Assembly: GCA_045612065.1 (NCBI GenBank)
Contig: JAZKYH010000001.1
Span: forward strand, 1-64,000
DNA: 64,000 bases
Source of the DNA: UBA1189 sp045612065
Lineage (GTDB): Bacteria > Bacteroidota > Bacteroidia > Bacteroidales > Bacteroidaceae
Reading direction: 5' to 3'
Positions 44,763 through 53,757 of this stretch are shown in pieces. The notes below the pieces were generated by a model that was not told the origin of the DNA, did no database searches, and was given only the letters and a program-made list of their open reading frames with translations. The position numbers and the translations under genes are program-made. Numbering within the stretch: the first letter of the stretch is position 1; every line of letters begins with the position of its first letter.

Positions 44763-44820
44763 CAACATGCGGACTTTGCAAGCCAACATGCGGACTTTGA
44801 AACGCAACATGCGGACTTTG
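44763..44820. repeat. three 16-bp direct repeats at exact 21-bp spacing
   Basis: CAACATGCGGACTTTG occurs perfectly at 44763, 44784 and 44805. The 21-bp step puts all copies on one face of the helix. Just upstream are 10-bp repeats of AACAGAGAGC type (44728-44755). The position between the tRNA and the integrase suggests arm-type binding sites for integrase or excisionase. Confidence 0.75.
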
Positions 44821-44916
44821 AAAACGCATAAAATGACGAAAAAGGTGGCAACATAGCGAAACATGTAAAGTTTAACATTTATTAACTCTCTTTTCGCTCT
44901 CAAAAAACGAAAAGCT

Positions 44917-46086
44917 ATGAACCGAAAAGCTGTGTCAGCGGTATTTGACCGCAAGAAGGAAGTTGCTACGAAAGGTAAAGGTAAGGTAGAGATTGTTATC
45001 CGCCTTTCTCGTAACATTCAAAAGAGAATCATTCTCGATGTGCTCACTCCTAAAGAATGGGTAAAGTTTAAGGACATGCCTTACCTCAAGGGTGAGATGG
45101 AGAAGTATGAGAAGATTGTCAATGCCATGGAAATCTTTGGGCAGGAGATGACAGTCGAGAACTTCAACGCTCACATCGGTATTGAGGGTAAGGCCTACCC
45201 TAAGAAGAAGGAGCGACCTCGTGACGATGAGGATGACGAACAAGAGTATAGCCTTAATAGTAGTTTCTTGGACTTTATGCGTGACAACATCGCAACAGCC
45301 AAGATGCGGGAGAGCACTCGACGTCAGAAGACCGTGACCTTGAACGCGCTCATTGACTTCGGCAAGATTAAGACCTTTGCCGACCTTACCCCTAAGAACC
45401 TTCGTGCATTCAATGCTTGGTTGTTGGCTGATGGAACGCGTAGCGAAGTTTGCGTGCACAACTACCACAAGAATTTGCACATCCAAACACGTAAGGCCTA
45501 TCAGGAGGGCATCATCAAAGTCGACCCTTACGATAAGGTAAGCTTTCCTCGTGGCAAGTGTAAGGAGCGCAAGCCCCTCTCGGAGTATGAGCTGAAGTTG
45601 CTTCGTGAGGCAGAGCTTCCTGCTAAAGAGGAACGCGTGCGTGACCTGTTCGTGTTCGCAGCCTATACAGGCCTTGCCTATTGCGATGTGCAGGAATTCA
45701 ACTTCAAGCGCATGACAGAAAAGATAAACGACCTTTATTACATTGATGGATCCCGCTTGAAGACAGGAAGCAGTTTCTTCACTCCCATATTGGGCCCTGC
45801 CATGGAGGTATTGAAGAAGTACAACTACAAGCTTCCTAAGATTAGCAACCAGAAGGCCAATGACTATTTACACCTTATCGAAAGCCGATTGGAGATAAAT
45901 AAGCCAATGACCTTTCACGTAGCTCGCCACACCTTTGCCACGCTTGCACTGAACCATGATGTACCCATTGAGAAGGTTGCTCGCATGTTGGGGCATAAGG
46001 ACATCAAGACCACTCAAGTGTATGCAAAGATTCTGAAGTCCTCAGTAGCGAATCATGCCGCTACTCTGTCAAACGCTATTCTTTAA
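44917..46086 (+). CDS. int: tyrosine recombinase/integrase
   Basis: A 389-residue site-specific recombinase of the Bacteroidota SAM-like-domain type. An N-terminal arm-binding part and a core-binding domain (about 115-215, SLNSSFLDFMRDNIATAK) precede the catalytic domain: HVARHTFATLALNHDVPIEKVARMLGHKDIKTTQVYAKI supplies His, Arg, His and the nucleophile Tyr. The box I Arg is replaced (TGLAYCDVQEF), as is known for IntDOT-like enzymes. It runs opposite to the phage module and overlaps its last gene by 11 bases. Confidence 0.93.
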   Translation: MNRKAVSAVFDRKKEVATKGKGKVEIVIRLSRNIQKRIILDVLTPKEWVKFKDMPYLKGEMEKYEKIVNAMEIFGQEMTVENFNAHIGIEGKAYPKKKERPRDDEDDEQEYSLNSSFLDFMRDNIATAKMRESTRRQKTVTLNALIDFGKIKTFADLTPKNLRAFNAWLLADGTRSEVCVHNYHKNLHIQTRKAYQEGIIKVDPYDKVSFPRGKCKERKPLSEYELKLLREAELPAKEERVRDLFVFAAYTGLAYCDVQEFNFKRMTEKINDLYYIDGSRLKTGSSFFTPILGPAMEVLKKYNYKLPKISNQKANDYLHLIESRLEINKPMTFHVARHTFATLALNHDVPIEKVARMLGHKDIKTTQVYAKILKSSVANHAATLSNAIL

Positions 46087-47875
46087 TCTTATAGAATGTC
46101 CCCTTTAGTAACTGCGATCTTCCTTTTTCTGTGAAGGTCGCAGTTATTTTTTCGCATAGGTATTTCTTTCCTTTGATATAAAATACCGAGCGTACATTAG
46201 GGATGTTCTTTGCCAAGAAGGAGAAATCGTATTTCACCGTAGGGTCAATGGTATATATGGGAGCCTTATCCCTGTTGTACGCACCTCCATCCCTTAGGCG
46301 CAAGGAGGCTGGGACATTAAGGAACGACATCTCTCCAATGGAAGTAACGTAATCTACTATAGGGAATGGATGTACCTTGGCAGGAAAGGCCGAGCCCATC
46401 CAAAAACCCACATACAACTTATCAAAAAGTTCTCTGCTCTTCTCCTTTTCCCCTTGTAGGAGAATATTCACCACGTCAAGCTGCTGCCCAGAGGGTTGCC
46501 ATCCGTTCGTGTCGTTCACTTTCTCATAATCCTCGTCAGTGGCTGTACCATTAAACTCGGGGATATCCAAGAAGACACACCATTTATTATCCTCCAAGTT
46601 GTCAATCCATACGGGCACACATTTCAGTTCGACGCAGTCCGCATTCTCATCCTTATTATATAGGCGAGGCCCAAACGAATTGATGGGCATGAGCAAGTAT
46701 TGTTGCTCCCACAGTCCTAACGTACCCCTTTTGCAGTAGTAGCATCTCAACACAAAATGGGTATTGATTTCCTTTACATAGAAAATCTTGTTCACCAACT
46801 TTCTTTTGGCGTTAAAAGAATACCAGCGGTCGCCCTTTATGTTTGCCTCAAGGAAAGAAACCAATGCCATGACGCTATCATATGTCACGATGTTTCGCTT
46901 GTTCTCTTCTATATACCATTCACAAGAGTAAGCTTTCCATGCTTGGTGATCGCAGTCTGCGAATTTCATGTTCATTTGTTCAATGTATGAGCAGCTGTTA
47001 TCCTTAGACATGTTTGCCGTATAGCTATCGACAACATTCACTATCTGTACCCCCTTGATGCTCTTGATTTGAGTCTTAAGGAACTCAAATTGTATTTTCT
47101 TCTCCTTATGGTTGATGACGAAGTTAGCATCCATCAGGTATCCTATCTGTTCGAAGAACTCCGTCACCGACCAGTGTGGCAAGATGCTCGCCCAATTATA
47201 GTCCTCCCAAGCATAAGGTAGCGTATTACAAATGATGAGATTTCTATACATGGAATTCATCATCGGAGTCAAGTCAATCGTATAACCAAGAGCTACGCAG
47301 ATCTTTGAGATTATTAACACCATATAGGGCTGGCGTGTTACGCCCTCCACTTCACTCATCCACTCCCATCTTTCTGTTGTCTCATTCCATGTCACACCAT
47401 TCTGAAGGTTTCCGCTAGAATTGTTAACCCATGGCAATGCGATATAGCTCTTTCCTCCTTCGCTAGTGAGCCCCACCCACATTTCGCTTGGAAGTTCCGT
47501 TTTCTCAGTAGTGTACGAGCCAAGGTCCAGTTCATTGATATAAATCTCATCAAAGGTAACGTCAAAGTTCTGCACGCTTTTACCTTCAAGGAATTGCGTC
47601 TTCACCTCTTTATCCGTGATGCTTGTTATCGTGATTATGCCTTCCCGATAAAATGTCCCATCCATGATGGTACAATCCAACATTACCTGCCCCTTTTCCA
47701 CATCTGTTCTGTGGATATTACCGAAGATGGCTAAATTTTCCTTACAACCATTCAAGGGGAAGGTGATAGCAAGGGTGTACGCATCCGAGCCAGTAAAGTA
47801 TCTGTTCTCTTCGATGAATTGAAAGGAAGAGCCCTTCTTGATATAGGCTCTTTGTCCGTTAATGAATATCTGCAT
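46076..47875 (-). CDS. phage tail protein (distal tail/tip-like)
   Basis: A 599-residue protein starting MQIFINGQRAYIKKGSSFQF, placed directly after the tape measure gene (ATG one base past its stop). The location and the beta-rich N-terminus with SDAYTLAITFPLNG suggest a distal tail or baseplate component. I know no certain domain. It is the last gene before the integrase and overlaps it tail to tail. Confidence 0.6.
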   Translation of the reverse strand: MQIFINGQRAYIKKGSSFQFIEENRYFTGSDAYTLAITFPLNGCKENLAIFGNIHRTDVEKGQVMLDCTIMDGTFYREGIITITSITDKEVKTQFLEGKSVQNFDVTFDEIYINELDLGSYTTEKTELPSEMWVGLTSEGGKSYIALPWVNNSSGNLQNGVTWNETTERWEWMSEVEGVTRQPYMVLIISKICVALGYTIDLTPMMNSMYRNLIICNTLPYAWEDYNWASILPHWSVTEFFEQIGYLMDANFVINHKEKKIQFEFLKTQIKSIKGVQIVNVVDSYTANMSKDNSCSYIEQMNMKFADCDHQAWKAYSCEWYIEENKRNIVTYDSVMALVSFLEANIKGDRWYSFNAKRKLVNKIFYVKEINTHFVLRCYYCKRGTLGLWEQQYLLMPINSFGPRLYNKDENADCVELKCVPVWIDNLEDNKWCVFLDIPEFNGTATDEDYEKVNDTNGWQPSGQQLDVVNILLQGEKEKSRELFDKLYVGFWMGSAFPAKVHPFPIVDYVTSIGEMSFLNVPASLRLRDGGAYNRDKAPIYTIDPTVKYDFSFLAKNIPNVRSVFYIKGKKYLCEKITATFTEKGRSQLLKGTFYKIKE

Positions 47876-47876
47876 A

Positions 47877-50800
47877 TTATCTTCTTGATTTAGGTGTTTT
47901 GTTTCTAATCAGTTTATCATATTCCTCTTGTGCCTGCTTCATTCCGTATTCCCCAGTTACCGAGTTTACTGTCACAAAAGGCTCGTCAAGACGCTCGTTC
48001 AATCTGCGTAAGGTAGAAGAGAGTTCCGCATCGGGAACCTGCTGTTCCTGTGTGGATCTCTCGACTACCACCTTCACCTCGCGCTGTTGCTGTTGTGCTG
48101 CAGCCATGGGAGCAGTAATCGAGCGAGACACATCTTCAGCTTTGAGAGAGCCTATGGTGTTTGTTCTTTGAGCATAATCCAGTGCTTCAATAATCGGCTT
48201 AGCTACTGGCGATGCCAAGAGCTTTTGTGAAGCCACCCATTCCCCTGCATGCACTACGCCAGCCACCTCATCCACGCTACCCGGCTTAGTGTATCCACCC
48301 GCCATGTAGCCTTCCGCTTCCGATGCCTGCTGTTGTTGCTTGATTGCAGCAATCTGTATGGCACCAGCTGCGATGGCCGCTGCTGCCGCGATGGGACCCA
48401 TTATGAAGCCCACCAAGGGAATAGCTGCTGCAGAGCCGTACGCTGAAAGCGCGTTCTGTGCTGTTTGTGCGATTGCCTGTATCACCTGCATGGCAAACAT
48501 CTTCTTGTTTGCTTCGTTTTTGATGCGAGCAATCTCCGCTTCCTTTTCTTCCTCCAGCTTCTTCACCTTATAAGTGTTACCTTCAGCCATTGAAATCTCC
48601 TTGTCATATCTCCTTTCGATAGCTGAGGTTTCCGTTTCGAGTTCACCTTGTATGAGAGATGACAAGGCACTGAATATCGAAGACATACTGGACACTAAAG
48701 AGTCCACTGCCCCCTGCAGTGCTTGTCCACCATCTGTGGAGAGCCATTCCACACTTTGGAGGATAAAATTCTTGTTCTCCTCCTCCGCCAATAGGCCATA
48801 CTTCTTTTGAAGCGCCAACTTAGCTTGTTCGTAAGCCTCGTCGATGCGCAACTTCTCAGCTGCATTTCTTCCAGCGGCCAAGATTTCCATGTTATACACC
48901 TTCTTCAGGTTAGCGATATCCCTATCATAGAGTTTCTTCTTATCCTCCATTGAATAGCCGAAGTACTCCTGCTTCAATCGAGCCAATTCCTGTTGGTGAA
49001 GCTTTTCGGCTTCTTCAGCTTCACGCTGCCTACGTTGTTGGTCAGCGATAAGCTTATTTTGGTATCTGTCGTTGGCCTGTAGATATTCATCGGTGCCCTT
49101 TTCGAACAGCTGAGTCATAGTACGCAGGTGTTCCAGCTCCAATAACTCAGTAGCAGCTTGGTACTGTTCCAATGAAATTTTCCCATCGATGTACCGTTGC
49201 TTCTCATGAGCCATAGCCGTATTGTATCTATCCTCCTCCTGTTCCTTCGTGAAGGTTACAGCCTGCTCCTGCTGCTTTTGCACAGCTTCGTAGTAGCTTG
49301 CTTCAATAGTCAGGCGCTCTGTAGCAGAGAGGTCAGTATGTTGCAGTTGCTTCTGGTGGTATTCGACAGCAATCTCCTGCATACGACGGGTGTACTGCTC
49401 ATAGTTCTGTTCACCCTTTGCGTAGGCAATGCGGTTGAGTGCCTCCTCTTGTGCCCTCCAATCATTCTCAGCAGCAAACTTATCCGATTTCGTGTCCACA
49501 TCCTGCCAGTTCGATGTCACTATCGGATTGGGGTTATAGTTCTCAGCCTCTTGTAGTGTTAATGCAGAGGTGTTATATTTCTGTTCCAATGTGGCATTAG
49601 CAGCTTTGAGCTGGTTGTATTTATCCACCAAAGCATTATAGTCCGCCTCCGCTTGTTTCCTTTCCTCCGCTGCATCGTTCAAAGCCATTGTTGGCTTGCT
49701 CATATCCACCACTCGCATAGCAGCTGCATCTGTAGAGGACATTGCTTGCGAGCTGGAAATGTTATGCAGTTCAAGGTTTCTGTTATAATCATCACTTGCA
49801 GCCTGTTCCTTCGACCTTGCCGCATTGAGCGTACCTTCCGCCTGTTCGATTTGTGGCTCTAGTTCGAGCATCATCATCTCGTTCTCCTCAATTTTCTTTT
49901 GTGCCGCTCTTGCTCTGGCCACATCGATGATGGATGCTCTCAACTCATCATATTTTGTCTTCGCTTTGCCCACCATGATCGTTTCTGCATCCAGGTTCTT
50001 GAAATAATCTGGGTATAGCTCTTGAAGCTTTGCCGTATATTTTAATCTCTCCTCTCTGCTTTGGCTTTCATCCATAGCAGCATTGTAGAGCGCATCGAGT
50101 CTTTTAAGCTCCTCACGAGAGTATTCACCAGCTGCGGTATCCACCTCCATGATACTCTTCTTGAATCGTTCATTCTCTTCCCTCAGCTCCTTCTCCCTCT
50201 GCTTCGCATCCTTCATTCTGTTGTTCCATGTAATGAAAAGGCCGATTGCAGTGGTCACAGCCGCGATGATGAGTCCAATGGCATTTGATTTCATGGCCGC
50301 ATCAAAAGCTTTAGCAGCAACCGTAGCTTTGCGTACCTGTCCCGTCAGGTTGAAATAAGCCAGCTTCAGCAGGATTATGGCAGGCCGCAATACAGAAACG
50401 ACAGCAGCCGAAGCCTTTTGTGCTGTACTCCATAAGGCTGTAGCAATCGTGTTTGCCTTTATTGTGATGGTGTATGCCGCAATAGCTGTTGCGAGAGTAA
50501 CAATCTCCCCCTTATACTTAATGAAGAAGTCCACCATTGTGCTGAGCGTCTTCAGCATAAGCGTTGTCGAAGAGATGACGTGTGCCATGACAGGTTTCAG
50601 TTTCTCACCCAGTTCTACCGCCATCTCTTTCACGCGCTTACGAGCCTTATCCAGCTCTGCTTGAATGGTGGTGTTCTGCACATTAAACTCTTTCGTGATG
50701 GAGGTTGCCTCAGCATAAGCTTTGTTCGCCTCCTCCTGTTCCCAGCGTATCATATCAATGTTTCCAGCGAGAGCCGAGATGACGGCAGAAGCTCTTGCGC

Positions 50801-52001
50801 CCTCTTCTCCCATGTCACGAAAGATGGGAGCGAGCACGTCCATGTTGCCGAGGTCATGCAATCTCTGCAACAACATCAGCAAGCCCTCATTGGTGGAGCT
50901 ATTGATAGCCTTCTCAAATTCGGTGAGTTCAAGGCCTGTCGCTCTTGCAATCTTTTCCGTATCCTTAAAAAGATTCATAACGAGCTTAGACAATGCAGTG
51001 GCAGACATCTCCACCGCTTGTCCTTGTGAGTCAAGCACTGCTCCATATGCCATAATCTGTGGGATGGTCATATTGGCTTGTGCTCCTACTCCTGCGAGAC
51101 GTTGTGCAAACTGAGCAAGGTATGGAGCCGAAGCAGTGCAGTTCTGTGACAGCTCATTGATTACCGAGCCTACGGCCAATAGCGACTTCTCCGTGCCCAA
51201 TCGTTTCTCATCACCAAAGATGCTCGTCAGTTTCGAGAGCGTCAGTGTTGCCCCATCTCCGAGGTCATCAAGAGCCACATTGATTTGGTCCGCAGCACGA
51301 ACAAAGCCCATCACGTCCTCCACCGATTGTTTACCCAAGCGACCAGCTTCCTGAGCCAGTTGGTTCAGTTCCTCTCGTGAGGTGCGTGTATCCATCTTTT
51401 TGAATTCCTCATTCAATTTCTTCACCTCCTCGTCCACCATTCCCGTGTACTTCTTCACTCCCGCCATATTCGCATCCATTTCAGCGTAAGCGTTTACGGC
51501 AGAGCGTCCAGCCATAACGAGTCCCGTGATGGCAGCAGCACCTGCAGCGATAGCCGTCTGCCAATCATTCAGCTTTCGGTTAATCCTTCCCCACATGCTT
51601 TCCCCTTCTCTCAGTTCCTTGTTAACCTTGTCTATCTCGTTGCGCACTGCCTTGATGTGCTTGCACTGCTGCTCCCACGCCTCGCTTCCTCGTTCGAGCG
51701 AGTTGAGCTGCTTCTCAAGGGTGCGCAAAGTCTTCGATAGTTCCTTTGGAGAAGCCTTATCCAATCGTCTCATGACATCCGCCACTTGTTCGGTGGCAGC
51801 TTCCATCTCCCGGATTTCCCGTTGTGTAGTCTTCAGTTCTTTCCTCAGTTTCGAAAGGTCCGATTTCTTTCCCTCAGCTGCAGCTTTAGCGATAGCGTTC
51901 TGCAAGTCGAAGGCTCGTTTCTTCAAGTCCTCAAGAACTTGTTTCGGCTCCTTGCCATTCATCTGGAGGTTAACCGTTGCGTTTGTTGTGTAGTCGCTCA
52001 T
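47877..52001 (-). CDS. phage tail tape measure protein
   Basis: A 1,374-residue protein that sets tail length and assists DNA entry. The N-terminal coiled coil (VLEDLKKRAFDLQNAIAKAA to NKELREGESMW) leads to the TP901-type core (MDANMAGVKKYTGMVDEEVKKLNEEF, LGDGATLTLSKLTSIFGDEKRLG). Hydrophobic stretches lie around 510-600, then long helical repeats rich in Q and E, and a glycine/alanine-rich membrane-active part (LSAYGSAAAIPLVGFIMGPIAAAAAIAAG). The start is at MSDYTTNATVNLQ; the frame upstream runs through the late promoter. Confidence 0.92.
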   Translation of the reverse strand: MSDYTTNATVNLQMNGKEPKQVLEDLKKRAFDLQNAIAKAAAEGKKSDLSKLRKELKTTQREIREMEAATEQVADVMRRLDKASPKELSKTLRTLEKQLNSLERGSEAWEQQCKHIKAVRNEIDKVNKELREGESMWGRINRKLNDWQTAIAAGAAAITGLVMAGRSAVNAYAEMDANMAGVKKYTGMVDEEVKKLNEEFKKMDTRTSREELNQLAQEAGRLGKQSVEDVMGFVRAADQINVALDDLGDGATLTLSKLTSIFGDEKRLGTEKSLLAVGSVINELSQNCTASAPYLAQFAQRLAGVGAQANMTIPQIMAYGAVLDSQGQAVEMSATALSKLVMNLFKDTEKIARATGLELTEFEKAINSSTNEGLLMLLQRLHDLGNMDVLAPIFRDMGEEGARASAVISALAGNIDMIRWEQEEANKAYAEATSITKEFNVQNTTIQAELDKARKRVKEMAVELGEKLKPVMAHVISSTTLMLKTLSTMVDFFIKYKGEIVTLATAIAAYTITIKANTIATALWSTAQKASAAVVSVLRPAIILLKLAYFNLTGQVRKATVAAKAFDAAMKSNAIGLIIAAVTTAIGLFITWNNRMKDAKQREKELREENERFKKSIMEVDTAAGEYSREELKRLDALYNAAMDESQSREERLKYTAKLQELYPDYFKNLDAETIMVGKAKTKYDELRASIIDVARARAAQKKIEENEMMMLELEPQIEQAEGTLNAARSKEQAASDDYNRNLELHNISSSQAMSSTDAAAMRVVDMSKPTMALNDAAEERKQAEADYNALVDKYNQLKAANATLEQKYNTSALTLQEAENYNPNPIVTSNWQDVDTKSDKFAAENDWRAQEEALNRIAYAKGEQNYEQYTRRMQEIAVEYHQKQLQHTDLSATERLTIEASYYEAVQKQQEQAVTFTKEQEEDRYNTAMAHEKQRYIDGKISLEQYQAATELLELEHLRTMTQLFEKGTDEYLQANDRYQNKLIADQQRRQREAEEAEKLHQQELARLKQEYFGYSMEDKKKLYDRDIANLKKVYNMEILAAGRNAAEKLRIDEAYEQAKLALQKKYGLLAEEENKNFILQSVEWLSTDGGQALQGAVDSLVSSMSSIFSALSSLIQGELETETSAIERRYDKEISMAEGNTYKVKKLEEEKEAEIARIKNEANKKMFAMQVIQAIAQTAQNALSAYGSAAAIPLVGFIMGPIAAAAAIAAGAIQIAAIKQQQQASEAEGYMAGGYTKPGSVDEVAGVVHAGEWVASQKLLASPVAKPIIEALDYAQRTNTIGSLKAEDVSRSITAPMAAAQQQQREVKVVVERSTQEQQVPDAELSSTLRRLNERLDEPFVTVNSVTGEYGMKQAQEEYDKLIRNKTPKSRR

Positions 52002-52017
52002 AATCCTATTTTTTAGG

Positions 52018-52052
52018 CAAAAATCGAGTAAATCACGCATACAGTAAAAGAC
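52018..52052 (-). promoter_or_regulatory. phage late-type promoter P5 (tape measure operon)
   Basis: On the minus strand GTCTTTTA (52045-52052), 19 bases, GATTTTTG (52018-52025). One base departs from TAnnTTTG. Confidence 0.7.
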
Positions 52053-52146
52053 ACAAAAAGCCCCTTTTTCGTGTTTTTTCATTATTTGTAAAAAGTTAAG
52101 GACTCAGAAAGCCATCCTTCCGATTATCAAGCTTTTACAGGTTTGA

Positions 52147-52444
52147 AAAGGAGATTTCTCCTTTCTTCTGTCAGGAAACACCCCCCGACCGCCCTACATC
52201 GCGCGAGCGAAAACGGCTTTTTTTCGTTTGCGGAATATGTGCGGTAAATTGTTCTACGTGTGAGAGAAACCTTCGGACGCAGGAGGGAGGTTTCTCCAAC
52301 ACGTAGATACCTCTTCCATCAAAGTAAAATGTATGGTAGGATAAGCGTATAGCACAGCGAAGCGAAGCATGGTATTGCTGTAATGCCGCCACTGCCGATA
52401 TAGGATGCGTGCTTATGTGAGCAACCTTGAGTCATCGAGGTTGC
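52147..52444. other. structured non-coding stretch between spanin and tape measure genes
   Basis: The 480-bp gap 52083-52566 has no convincing gene. It holds three hairpins: AAAGGAGA/TCTCCTTT (52147-52164); CTACGTGT/ACACGTAG enclosing GAGAAACCT/AGGTTTCTC (52254-52306); and GCAACCTTGA-GTCA-TCGAGGTTGC (52421-52444), whose single mismatch is a G-U pair only in plus-strand RNA. AGCGAAAACGGCTTTTTTT at 52205-52223 looks like a plus-strand terminator. Confidence 0.5.
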
Positions 52445-52566
52445 CACATTAGCTTGCATCATCAGCAATGGCGTAAGCATTTCTGCGATATCCATGTGCA
52501 GCGTAGCCGTGTCATGCGCTTTGTGGGAGGGGCATTTTACTTTGGGGAAAAGGAAGAGCGAACACG

Positions 52567-53070
52567 TCACCGTATTCGCTCGAAGTATATGATTGCGATT
52601 ATCACAATCGCGATGATAAGATATATATACCAAAGGTTAGGCGGCTTGCCTACAACAGTGTTGTCGCTATGGCTTTGCACATCAGCGGTTCGCTGTTGTA
52701 GGTGAAGCAGGCTATCCTTACTCTGCGTGTGTGTCGAAGAAGCACTCACGCTATTCTTCTTAGTGTCAATTCTGCCTCCATACACTTTAGCCTTTACGAG
52801 GCCTTGGTGTTTGGTGGCTGTATTGACTTTTATATCCGCCCCATCCTCCAAGCCTTTGGCTGTAGGATGTTCAAAGAAAAGTATAAGGCTATCGAACTCT
52901 GCCACGAAGCTCTCGCACATAGAGTCCTGCTTAGCGGAATCCATGTAAAGCGACTGTTTCATGGCTGTGTTCTGTTCCTCTCTCGCTGCCTCGATTGTTT
53001 GTTTCTTAGCCTGGCATGAAACGAGCAATGGAAATAAGGCAGTGGCTGTAATGTAGATTAGATGTTTCAT
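52567..53070 (-). CDS. candidate unimolecular spanin (lipoprotein with C-terminal membrane segment)
   Basis: A 167-residue protein that starts MKHLIYITATALFPLLVSC, a lipoprotein signal with the lipid Cys at about 19. A helical periplasmic part rich in K, Q and S follows, then one transmembrane helix at the very end (WYIYLIIAIVIIAIIYF) and a basic tail. This layout, outer-membrane lipid anchor plus inner-membrane helix, is that of u-spanins such as T1 gp11, which fuse the two membranes at lysis. It lies directly after the amidase, overlapping by four bases. Confidence 0.7.
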   Translation of the reverse strand: MKHLIYITATALFPLLVSCQAKKQTIEAAREEQNTAMKQSLYMDSAKQDSMCESFVAEFDSLILFFEHPTAKGLEDGADIKVNTATKHQGLVKAKVYGGRIDTKKNSVSASSTHTQSKDSLLHLQQRTADVQSHSDNTVVGKPPNLWYIYLIIAIVIIAIIYFERIR

Positions 53071-53474
53071 AGCTGTTTGTATTCCTGTTGTGCATCGAAG
53101 CATGGGCAATCCTTTGCTGCGAACTCTCGATGTCCATGGATGGAAGCATCTGGGAATTGTTGATGAAGTTCCTTCAGGATCTTCATCAGCCCCACCTTTT
53201 GCATTGGCGTCCGCGTGTCAGAGGGTTTGCCTTCAAGGTCAAGCCCTCCGACGTAGCAGACCCCGATGCTATGTTTGTTCTGTCCAGTACAATGTGCGCC
53301 AATAGTTTCTATTGAGCGCCCTTTGTGAATGCTTCCATCCAGATAGATGACATAGTGGTACCCGATGGTATTGAAGCCCCTTGCCTTATGCCACTGGGTA
53401 ATGTCCTCTACAGAGACATCGCGGTTTGCAGGTGTTGCCGTGCAGTGCACAATGATTTTATCAATTCTTCTCAT
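53067..53474 (-). CDS. phage N-acetylmuramoyl-L-alanine amidase
   Basis: A 135-residue Amidase_2/PGRP-type endolysin. Zinc ligands are seen in IIVHCTATPANRDV, and HGHREFAAKDCPCFD; IGYHYVIYLDGSIHKGR and IGVCYVGGLDLEGKP are family blocks. It cleaves the stem peptide from peptidoglycan at lysis. I start at MRRIDKIIVHC, overlapping the holin end by 14 bases. Confidence 0.93.
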   Translation of the reverse strand: MRRIDKIIVHCTATPANRDVSVEDITQWHKARGFNTIGYHYVIYLDGSIHKGRSIETIGAHCTGQNKHSIGVCYVGGLDLEGKPSDTRTPMQKVGLMKILKELHQQFPDASIHGHREFAAKDCPCFDAQQEYKQL

Positions 53475-53709
53475 CGCCTTGAACTTTAGGAAGTTTACGA
53501 CTGATGTCATCCACCTTGTCATCGATGTAACTCTTCACTCCGAATACGCTGCCTGCATAGATAAGGGATTGTGCCAGTACCCATAGGACACTATCCGAGA
53601 TTTCACCAGTGGGCGGTATGATGAATCCTGCGATGTTAAGGGTCACACCGACAACGAGCATAGCCACTGCCGAGTAGACCATAATGTTGTTCTGTGTTTC
53701 TTTTCTCAT
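53461..53709 (-). CDS. phage holin-like small membrane protein
   Basis: An 82-residue protein starting MRKETQNNIMVYSAV with two membrane segments (VYSAVAMLVVGVTLNIAGFII and DSVLWVLAQSLIYAGSVFGV) and a charged tail (KVDDISRKLPKVQGDEKN). Size, topology and position before the amidase point to a holin. A possible longer form starts at 53772 (MTTSERHKV), inside the repeat leader. Confidence 0.75.
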   Translation of the reverse strand: MRKETQNNIMVYSAVAMLVVGVTLNIAGFIIPPTGEISDSVLWVLAQSLIYAGSVFGVKSYIDDKVDDISRKLPKVQGDEKN

Positions 53710-53717
53710 GATGTTTT

Positions 53718-53752
53718 GTCTTTTAGTGTTTGAAGATTGTATATTAACTTTG
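53718..53752 (+). promoter_or_regulatory. phage late-type promoter P6, plus strand
   Basis: GTCTTTTA (53718-53725), 19 bases, TAACTTTG (53745-53752). It has the same layout as the five late promoters but faces the opposite way, into the three-hairpin array. Confidence 0.7.
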
Positions 53753-53757
53753 TGTCG

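Noticed and set aside
44582..45017. Minus-strand frames with Lys-Ser-Ala-Cys or Lys-Val-Arg-Met-Leu heptads
   Set aside because: Two frames are open because the DNA repeat period is 21 bases; no start context, and one runs into the integrase gene and the other through the tRNA terminator.
52319..52633. 104-codon minus-strand frame after the spanin gene
   Set aside because: It overlaps the spanin end in another frame and traverses strong hairpins; no homology pattern is recognised. A shorter form from 52495 cannot be excluded.
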